Below, one piece after another: positions 39,151 to 46,298 of a DNA stretch of 64,000 nucleotides. Below the pieces are notes generated by a model. It worked only from the letters and a program-made list of their open reading frames with translations. It was not told the DNA's origin and made no database searches. The stretch is from JAWHTC01 sp032586155 (lineage in GTDB: Bacteria; Pseudomonadota; Alphaproteobacteria; Rhodobacterales; Rhodobacteraceae), in contig NZ_JAWHTC010000002.1 of assembly GCF_032586155.1 (NCBI RefSeq), positions 434,001 through 498,000 of the forward strand. Reading direction: 5' to 3'. Numbering within the stretch: the first letter of the stretch is position 1; every line of letters begins with the position of its first letter. The translations under genes were made by a program, and so were the position numbers.

Positions 39151-42100
39151 TTAAATCACCACGTTGATGTCGTCGTCGATGATCAGCGTCGCGCTGTCAC
39201 CCAGCATATAAACCGCGTGGGTCTCGCCATTCACGTCCACTGTCTGGCCGGTGTTCACGGCACCGGTTGCAGTTACGGTATCGTCGACACCGCCATGGAT
39301 CACCACGGTGTCCGAATTGTCCGACAACGCCACGATCTGCGCTTCGGTGACGGTCAGTTGGCTGTCCTCGGCAAATTGCAGGTCGATCGCCTCAATCTGC
39401 AAATCACCCAGGTTCGGGTTGGACAGGTCCACCACGCTGGTCGAGCTTTCATCGAGCACCAGATAGGTCGCGCTCATGTTGCCGGCATCATCCGACGACG
39501 TCACCACCAGATGCGAACCATCGGGAATGGTCGGGGTGAAACCATAAGCGGTCTCGCCCAGGACCGGGATATCAACGCCGCTGGCCCCCAGATCAGTGAT
39601 CGACCCGTCATCATGGACCTGGTTGATCGCGACCGTATTGTCGGTCATCTCGGTCGAGATGGCGCGGATACCGGTTTGATCGCGAGTGTAGGACGCGATC
39701 TCGGGTGCGCCTGGCAAGGTGGTGTCAATTTCGATATCGCGAGTGATGCTGTCGGTATTGCCCGCTGCATCTGTCGCGTTGATCACCGCCTGTGCCGTGT
39801 ATTCTCCCGGCGCGATCGCACTGGCCGGAATATCGACACTCCAGTTGCCCGCGGCGTCCACCGTCGCGGCGTAATTCTGGCCACCAAATTGAACCACCAC
39901 GGACGAACCCGGTTCCACGGTACCTGTCAGGGTAAACCCGTCCTGCGCTTCGGACGCGTTGACAACATTGTCGCCCTCGACTGCTGTCGCAGCGTTTTGC
40001 AGTTCGTTGACAAGTGTATCGACGCGCACCGACTGGCTGATGCTGTCCGTGTTGCCATGCGGATCTGTCACTTCTACCTGGACAATGGCGTCATATTCGC
40101 CTTCGGCCACGGCCCCGGCTGGCATGACCGCTGTCCAGTTGCCATTGGCATCCACGGTTGCAGGCACCGTCATGCCGCCCATGGTGACCAACACGATTGA
40201 TCCGGGTTCTACCGTGCCGGAAATCTCGACCCCGTCGCCACGCTCTGCGGCGTTGACCACACCGTCGGTCTCGATCGGTGTGCCGGCAAAGCCCAGGTTG
40301 TCGACCACGGTGTCCACTTCAACCGAACCAGACACGGTGCTGACATTGCCCGCGGGGTCGGTCGCCGTTGCCGTGACCTGCAGGTTGTGATTGCCCGCCG
40401 GGATGTCACCCGGGGCAAATGACACAGTCCAGTTGCCATTGGCATCCACTGCCGCCGGTCGCGTCACGCCTCCCAAGTCGACCATCACGGTCGAACCCGG
40501 TTCCACTGTTCCGGTCAGGGTTACACCACCTGCCGCCTCGGCTGCGTTTACAACGCCGTCGATGCCACCCGGTGTCCCGGTCGTATCAAAGTCGCGCACG
40601 ATCGTGTCGATCTCGACATCTCCGGTCGTGGTCGCCACGTTGCCTGCCGCATCTGTCGAGGTGACCGTCACCGGCAGGGTCACTTCACCCTCGGGTAGTT
40701 CCGAGGCCGCGAAATCTGCACTCCAGTTGCCGTTGGCATCCGCGGTCACCGTACGGGTCACGCCGTTCATTTCAACGGTCACGGTTGCGCCCGGCTGGGT
40801 CGTACCCTCAAGGGTGACGCCGTCACCGCGCTCGGCGGCATTGACCACACCCTCGCCTTCGATGGTGGCATCATTGAAGCCAACCTGGTTGACCGTATCG
40901 ATATGCACCGAACCGGTGGTCGTGGCGGTGTTGCCCGCCGCATCGGTCGAGGTCACGTGAATCGGCAGGTCCAGTTCGCCCACGGGCAACTCACCCGGTG
41001 CGAAATCGACACTCCAGTTGCCGTTGCTGTCGACCGTCGCCGGACGGCTCACGCCATTAACTTCAACCATAACCGTCGAGCCCGGCTGGGTGGTACCGGT
41101 TAAGGTCACACCGTCACTGCGTTCGCCCGCGTTGATCGTGCCGTCGCCCTCGATGCTGCCATCGTCCACGGTCACCGAGTTGACCGTATCGATACGCACC
41201 GTCCCGCTTGTGGTGGTGACATTGCCCGCCGCGTCGGTGGAGGTGACGTTGACCGGCAAGTCCAGTTCGCCCACGGGCAACTCACCCGGTGCGAAATCAA
41301 CGCTCCAGTTGCCATTGCCGTCGGCGATCGTCGTGTGGGCCACGCCGTTCACTTCAACAGTCACGGTCGAGCCCGGTTGCGTGGTGCCGGAAAAGGTCAC
41401 GCCATCGGCGTGCTCCGTAGCCGAGATCACCCCGTCGCCTTCGACGGTGGCGGCGTTGAACCCAACCTCGTTGATCGTGTCGACCTGCAGTGTGCTCTCG
41501 GTGGTGGAGACGTTGCCTGCCACGTCGGTTGCCACTGCGCTCACTGTCACTTCGGTCTCACCGGTGGGCAGTTCGCTGGTGGCAAAATCCACGCTCCAGG
41601 TGCCATCGGCACCGGTGGTCGTGGTGTGGGTCACGCCGTTCACCGTCACCTCGACGGTCGATCCCGGCTCGGCGGTCCCGGTCAGAGTTACGCCCGTGGC
41701 CTGTTCGGACCCGTTGATCAGGTTGTCACCGCCAACCTGGCCACCACCGATCTCGACCCCGATCACCGTATCGATCACACCCGTGTCGGTCACCGTGGTC
41801 GAATTGCCATGGCCATCGGTCGACACGACAGTGACTTCGGTCTCGTATTCGCCACCGGGCAGTTCGTTGGGGGTAAAGACCACACCCCAGGTGCCGTCTT
41901 CGCCAACCGTCGTGGTGTGGGTCACACCGTTGATCGTGACTTCAATCGTCGCACCGGCCTCGCCGGTTCCACCGATTTCCACACCGTCAGTGTGATCGCC
42001 CGAATTGGTCATGTCGCCAACCGACGCGACTCCATCGTCAAAGCCGATATCCGGCGGCGTCAGGTCGATCACCACCTCAGGACCATCCAGATCGGTTACA

Positions 42101-42891
42101 GTGCCATCGTCTTCGGTCACGGTCACATCAACGTCGAATTCGCCATCACCGGGGAAGTTGTCACCGGTGAAGTCCACTTCCCAGGTGCCCTGATCGGTTG
42201 CCGTCGTGGTCACCGTCCGGTCACCGATCGTGACCTCCACTTCGGATCCCGGCTCAGCGGTACCGCTGATGACCACCGTTTCCTCGTCCTCGGCCACATC
42301 GTCACCGGCAATTGTGATGACACCTTCCTGATCGACCGTCGGGTCAATACGCGGAGCGGCTCCGCCACCACCACCGCCGCCACCGACCAGTCCAACACCG
42401 GCAACCGCCGCGCCAACGCCCAACAGGCCCGCACCGCCGCCCAGGCCGCCGAGCAACCCGGCCCCCAGCATCGAAACATCATCGCCCGCTGGCACCGCGG
42501 CCACGACTTCGTTGCTCTCGAGATAGGTCAGATCATCCGAAGGGCTCCATTTGCCCCACTGCTCGGTGACGCCATAAGTGGCGTAGACCTCGCCATTGGC
42601 GCCTTCGACAAGGTTGACCTCATTGAGGTACCCGTCCGCCGAGATGAACAGCCGGGCACTGTCACCCGACGCGTTGAAAAAACCTTCGAGCACGATAACG
42701 CGCCCGTCCACCAATGCGATCATCAGGTCACTGCCATCCCGATGATAGCCCTGGATATCGCCTTGTCGAAGATTGAGTGAAATTTCCTGCCCGAGACCCG
42801 CCGACACCGACGAAACTGCACTATCACCAGACAACTCACTACGCTGAACCGCGCCCGCGCTATCGCGGACGGTAAAACCGATCGGTCTCAT
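39151..42891 (-). CDS. Large Ig-repeat adhesin secreted by type I system (BapA-like)
   Basis: A 1,246-aa protein with a BapA-prefix-like N-terminal domain (about 1-125), a Gly-rich hydrophobic stretch (141-180, including an 8-Gly run), nine Ig-like repeats of about 98 aa (185-1065) and a 181-aa C-terminal part. Repeats share the GTxxPGSxVxVxxxG and DAAGNVTT signatures. There are no RTX nonapeptides and no signal peptide. The C-terminus ends in LIIDDDINVVI, plausible as a type I export signal. It is probably a surface or biofilm adhesin. The ATG at 42891 follows AGGTGG. First gene of the secretion operon. Confidence 0.88.
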   Translation of the reverse strand: MRPIGFTVRDSAGAVQRSELSGDSAVSSVSAGLGQEISLNLRQGDIQGYHRDGSDLMIALVDGRVIVLEGFFNASGDSARLFISADGYLNEVNLVEGANGEVYATYGVTEQWGKWSPSDDLTYLESNEVVAAVPAGDDVSMLGAGLLGGLGGGAGLLGVGAAVAGVGLVGGGGGGGGAAPRIDPTVDQEGVITIAGDDVAEDEETVVISGTAEPGSEVEVTIGDRTVTTTATDQGTWEVDFTGDNFPGDGEFDVDVTVTEDDGTVTDLDGPEVVIDLTPPDIGFDDGVASVGDMTNSGDHTDGVEIGGTGEAGATIEVTINGVTHTTTVGEDGTWGVVFTPNELPGGEYETEVTVVSTDGHGNSTTVTDTGVIDTVIGVEIGGGQVGGDNLINGSEQATGVTLTGTAEPGSTVEVTVNGVTHTTTTGADGTWSVDFATSELPTGETEVTVSAVATDVAGNVSTTESTLQVDTINEVGFNAATVEGDGVISATEHADGVTFSGTTQPGSTVTVEVNGVAHTTIADGNGNWSVDFAPGELPVGELDLPVNVTSTDAAGNVTTTSGTVRIDTVNSVTVDDGSIEGDGTINAGERSDGVTLTGTTQPGSTVMVEVNGVSRPATVDSNGNWSVDFAPGELPVGELDLPIHVTSTDAAGNTATTTGSVHIDTVNQVGFNDATIEGEGVVNAAERGDGVTLEGTTQPGATVTVEMNGVTRTVTADANGNWSADFAASELPEGEVTLPVTVTSTDAAGNVATTTGDVEIDTIVRDFDTTGTPGGIDGVVNAAEAAGGVTLTGTVEPGSTVMVDLGGVTRPAAVDANGNWTVSFAPGDIPAGNHNLQVTATATDPAGNVSTVSGSVEVDTVVDNLGFAGTPIETDGVVNAAERGDGVEISGTVEPGSIVLVTMGGMTVPATVDANGNWTAVMPAGAVAEGEYDAIVQVEVTDPHGNTDSISQSVRVDTLVNELQNAATAVEGDNVVNASEAQDGFTLTGTVEPGSSVVVQFGGQNYAATVDAAGNWSVDIPASAIAPGEYTAQAVINATDAAGNTDSITRDIEIDTTLPGAPEIASYTRDQTGIRAISTEMTDNTVAINQVHDDGSITDLGASGVDIPVLGETAYGFTPTIPDGSHLVVTSSDDAGNMSATYLVLDESSTSVVDLSNPNLGDLQIEAIDLQFAEDSQLTVTEAQIVALSDNSDTVVIHGGVDDTVTATGAVNTGQTVDVNGETHAVYMLGDSATLIIDDDINVVI
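39697..42339 (-). repeat. Nine tandem about 294-bp repeats coding Ig-like domains
   Basis: About nine units of 291-300 bp correspond to residues 185-1065 of the adhesin. The most alike are units 4 and 5: a run of about 39 identical bases beginning at 40969 recurs exactly 291 bp later at 41260. The rest have drifted, so the array mixes old and recent duplications. Such arrays can gain or lose units by recombination. Confidence 0.85.
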
Positions 42892-43143
42892 TACACCACC
42901 TATATGCCTCAACACGCGGTGTCATTTTACGCGCACCGCTTTTCTAATGCTCAGCGATACACAGTTCCGAATCACTTCGCTAGTGTGTTTTTTTAAAACC
43001 ACCCCAAAATCATGTGGTTGGAGCGACAAGTTGTGGTGGCTTTACAACGGAAACCCGCATTGCGTGCGCGGGTTCCCCATTGACGCGGCAGCGCGAAAAA
43101 CCCAGCGTGCGTCCAGAAAATCAAACCGATCGGGGTTAAAAAC

Positions 43144-44199
43144 ATGCGCATTTCCTCTGTCATCACCGCCGTCGATGCCCATGCTGAGGGTGAGCCAGGC
43201 CGTGTCATCACCGCCGGTCTGCCGCATATCCCTGGCGCCTCGGTCTACGAGAAAATGCGCTGGCTGGAAGAGCACCGTGACGACATTCGCCTGGCCATGC
43301 TGCGCGAACCACGCGGCTATCCGGCGCTGTGCTGTAACGCCATCGTGCCGCCCTGCGACCCGCAAGCCGATGCCGGGTTCATCATCATGGAACAGACCGA
43401 ATACCCTCCGATGTCCGGCTCAAACACGATTTGCACGGTAACTGTCCTGCTCGAAACGGGTCTGGTTCCGATGGTGGAACCGGTAACCGAGTTGACCCTC
43501 GAAACCCCGGCCGGGCTGATCCGCGTGCGGGCCGAGTGCCGGAATGGTAAGGTCAACCGCGTAAAGTTCCGCAACGTGCCGGGCTTTGCCGTGCGTCTCG
43601 ATACCCCGCTTGAAGTCCCGGGATACGGCACAGCAAAGGTCGACATCGCCTGGGGCGGAATGTTCTTTGTCATTGCCGAGGCGGCGCAATTCGGGATCGC
43701 GATTGAGCCAGATACAGGCGGCGACATGGTGCGCCTATCCGAAGCCCTGCGCCATGCCGCAGTCGAGCAACTGCCGGTCATCCATCCCGAAAACCCCGGT
43801 ATCACCGGCCCAACCATCGCGCAACTGACCGGCCCGGCCACGCGCACAGATGCCCATGGTAAATCCGCCGTCACCGTGTCGTCGGGCGTGTTCGACCCGG
43901 CCAAACCCCACGCCCTGACCGGTGTGCTCGACCGCTCGCCCTGCGGCACCGGTACCTGCGCCAAGATGGCCTGTTTGCACGCGCGCGGCTTGCTTGCACC
44001 CGGTGTCGACTATGTCAATGAAGGCCCGATGGGTACCACCTTTACCGGACGTATCGAAGGCACCACCCAGGTCGGCCCCTACCAGGCCATCCTTCCCACG
44101 CTTTCAGGACAGGGTTGGATCACCGGCATGGCCAACTACATGATCGACCCCAGCGATCCGTTCGCCCAAGGCTTCACCGTCTCGGACCTTTGGGGATAG
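43144..44199 (+). CDS. Proline racemase superfamily: trans-3-hydroxy-L-proline dehydratase / 4-hydroxyproline epimerase
   Basis: A 351-aa two-lobed proline racemase-fold enzyme. The first catalytic position is Ser (PPMSGSNTICT, S91) where racemases have Cys; the second keeps Cys in DRSPCGTGTCAKM. Such Ser/Cys members are known as trans-3-hydroxyproline dehydratases, sometimes with 4-hydroxyproline epimerase activity, rather than proline racemases. It probably helps use collagen- or osmolyte-derived hydroxyproline. The other genes of that pathway are not in the window. Monocistronic and divergent from the adhesin operon. Confidence 0.85.
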   Translation: MRISSVITAVDAHAEGEPGRVITAGLPHIPGASVYEKMRWLEEHRDDIRLAMLREPRGYPALCCNAIVPPCDPQADAGFIIMEQTEYPPMSGSNTICTVTVLLETGLVPMVEPVTELTLETPAGLIRVRAECRNGKVNRVKFRNVPGFAVRLDTPLEVPGYGTAKVDIAWGGMFFVIAEAAQFGIAIEPDTGGDMVRLSEALRHAAVEQLPVIHPENPGITGPTIAQLTGPATRTDAHGKSAVTVSSGVFDPAKPHALTGVLDRSPCGTGTCAKMACLHARGLLAPGVDYVNEGPMGTTFTGRIEGTTQVGPYQAILPTLSGQGWITGMANYMIDPSDPFAQGFTVSDLWG

Positions 44200-44390
44200 G
44201 AGGGCTCCCGCTTTTCCTCGTGCCCCGCTGACGCGGGACACGCGTCACATTTGGGCCCGGCCTCGCTTCGCTCGGAAGCCGGATGACGTGGTATCGAACC
44301 ATGTGTGGGGTCTGCTCTCTGTTGCACAAATACTCAATCCGACGGCGTCCCTCACGCGGTCATCTGCAACAGACCCGCCGGAGGCTGGCT

Positions 44391-45227
44391 CTATTTTAGG
44401 AAAACGTCACTCTTCATGGTATCAGGAATCTCCACCCCCAACCGCGAAAGGATCGTCGGTGCCAGTTGCAGTTGGCTGATCTCGGTATCACGTGCGGGTC
44501 CTTGCCCTGATCCGAAATAGTAGAGCGCCGTCAGTTGTTGCATGTCACCCCGCCCGCCATGATGACCGCGCTCATCCTGACCATGGTCAGCCGTCACGAT
44601 CACCTCGTATCCTGCTGCACGCCATTGCGGGATGAAGGGCGCCAGCATTTCGTCCATCACCGCGCAGGCATAGTCCATCTCGGAACAGTCATGATAAAAG
44701 CGGTGCCCCATGCTGTCGAGCGTGCAGGTATGAAGCATGCCATAGTTCAGGCCAAAGCGATGGCACAGGTTCGTTAGGGTCCCAAACAAGTCCACATCTG
44801 ACGGCGTCATCTGGTTGGAGTGGCCATACCCGGTCATCGAGTGGAACCGGCCATGGTTGATCGTGGTACTGTTGGGTTCATCATATTCGATGTCGCGGAC
44901 AAAATCGAACGGATGGCGATTGAAGAACTGGGACCAGAAAGAGTGTGCCACCGCCCCGGTAACACCGCCGGCCTTGCGCACTTCGCTGAACACATCGGGC
45001 TCTTTCAGGCGGAACACGTTGCCATTGCCGGTACAACCATGCACCTGCGGGCTGACCCCGGTGTGGATCGAGGCATAGCAGCTTGCGGAAATCGAAGGCA
45101 GTACCGCGCGATGCACAAAACGCTGTGCCTCGCCGCTGTCGACCCAGCCCTCGAGATTGCCGAACAGGCGGGTGAAGTTTCTGAGTGGCACGCCGTCCAG
45201 AATGATCAACAGCAGTTTTCCGTCCAT
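44391..45227 (-). CDS. Alkaline-phosphatase-superfamily phosphodiesterase-like protein
   Basis: A 278-aa cytoplasmic protein of the nucleotide pyrophosphatase/phosphodiesterase branch. Metal-site motifs are LLIILDGVP at the start, CTLDSMGHRFYHD in the middle and TADHGQDERGHHGG near residue 220. The expected nucleophile Thr/Ser is in the VLPSISASCYASI stretch. It is shorter than secreted members and has no signal peptide. AAGGAG precedes the ATG at 45227. It is last in a run of minus-strand genes after the deacetylase; the substrate is unknown. Confidence 0.75.
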   Translation of the reverse strand: MDGKLLLIILDGVPLRNFTRLFGNLEGWVDSGEAQRFVHRAVLPSISASCYASIHTGVSPQVHGCTGNGNVFRLKEPDVFSEVRKAGGVTGAVAHSFWSQFFNRHPFDFVRDIEYDEPNSTTINHGRFHSMTGYGHSNQMTPSDVDLFGTLTNLCHRFGLNYGMLHTCTLDSMGHRFYHDCSEMDYACAVMDEMLAPFIPQWRAAGYEVIVTADHGQDERGHHGGRGDMQQLTALYYFGSGQGPARDTEISQLQLAPTILSRLGVEIPDTMKSDVFLK

Positions 45228-45330
45228 GACGCGTCTCCTTTTTGGCCAATGCCATTGAACCAAGTGAAACGCGTTTTGCAATGATGGATTGGGGGCCAGC
45301 GGCGGCTCTTGCGCACCCTTGGTGCGACCA

Positions 45331-45362
45331 GCCCACGGAATATTTCCAGCGAACAGAAGAGG
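45331..45362 (-). repeat. AAATATCCC-type repeat, diverged copy
   Basis: Read on the minus strand, CTCTTCTGTTCGCTGGAAAT followed by ATTCCGTGGGC resembles the CTCTTGC...AAATATCCC element near 8031 and 17631. It lies just 3' of the HDAC-family gene, again at a gene end. Similarity is partial, so the call is tentative. Confidence 0.35.
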
Positions 45363-45368
45363 CGGGCG

Positions 45369-46286
45369 TTACCCGATCATCGCGTCGATGTGGGCAACCA
45401 CGCTGCGGGCCAGGGCAGCGGGTTCATAGCCGCCTTCTAGCATCGAAACAATCCGACCATTCGCGTGGGTCTTGGCAAGTTTGACCAGTTCCTCGGTCAC
45501 CCAGCGATAATCGGGATCTGTCAGCGACAGGTGGGACATATCGTCGGCGACATGGGCGTCGAACCCGGCTGAAATGAACACCATCTCGGGCCGGAACGCA
45601 TCGATTGCCGGAAACCAATGCTCGGACACGCCTGCACGGAACTCGGCACTTCCCGCACCTGCCGACAAGGGGACATCGACAAGATTTGCCGTGTCGCTTT
45701 CGTGGCCTGTAAACGGGTAGAACGGGTGCTGGAAGGTTGAGCAGAAAAGGACACGAGGCTCGGCGGCAAAGATATCCTCGGTGCCGTTGCCGTGGTGCAC
45801 ATCGAAATCAACGATAACAACGCGGTTCAGATCATGGGCTTCAAGCGCGTGGGCCGCCGCCACCGCGATATTGTCAAACAGGCAGAACCCCATCGCCTTG
45901 TCCCGCTCGGCGTGGTGCCCCGGTGGGCGGATGGCGCAAAATGCCGAATGGGCCGCCCCCGCCATCACCAGGTCGACCGCCTGGACCCCGGCCCCGGCCG
46001 CGCGTTCGGCCGCGCGCAAGGTTCCAGGCGACATCACCGTGTCGCCATCGATGGCAACCGGGCCATCGGACGGGTCGATCGCATAGACCCGGTCAAGGTA
46101 GTCGGCATCATGCACCCGCTCCAGCGCTTCGCGGGTGACCAGATCGGCATCGTACTGGCGCAGAACGAATTCAAGGCCGCTCGTGATCAGCTGGTTGTCG
46201 ATGGCGCTCAGGCGCTCTGCCTGATCGGGGTGCAGCGAACCAGTGTCGTGCAGGTGGCAATCGGCATGGGTGATATAGGCCAGCAT
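45369..46286 (-). CDS. Histone deacetylase family protein
   Basis: A 305-aa class II-type HDAC-like hydrolase. Catalytic residues are visible: RPPGHHAE (120-127, paired His), VDFDVHHGNGTED (Asp162 and His164 zinc ligands) and SAGFDAHVAD (third zinc ligand). Bacterial members deacetylate proteins, polyamines or acetoin-related molecules. It starts 12 nt after the stop of the Pat/YfiQ-like acyltransferase gene, so an acetylase-deacetylase pair acting on the same targets is a reasonable inference. Confidence 0.92.
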   Translation of the reverse strand: MLAYITHADCHLHDTGSLHPDQAERLSAIDNQLITSGLEFVLRQYDADLVTREALERVHDADYLDRVYAIDPSDGPVAIDGDTVMSPGTLRAAERAAGAGVQAVDLVMAGAAHSAFCAIRPPGHHAERDKAMGFCLFDNIAVAAAHALEAHDLNRVVIVDFDVHHGNGTEDIFAAEPRVLFCSTFQHPFYPFTGHESDTANLVDVPLSAGAGSAEFRAGVSEHWFPAIDAFRPEMVFISAGFDAHVADDMSHLSLTDPDYRWVTEELVKLAKTHANGRIVSMLEGGYEPAALARSVVAHIDAMIG

Positions 46287-46298
46287 GCGCGTTTCCCC

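Noticed and set aside
39697..42339. CRISPR-like or satellite repeats
   Set aside because: The units are about 294 bp, in frame, and encode Ig-like domains; no short repeat-spacer pattern and no cas genes.
41335..42780. 481-codon plus-strand open frame
   Set aside because: Antisense to the adhesin; it mirrors the Ig-repeat period and has no domain of its own.
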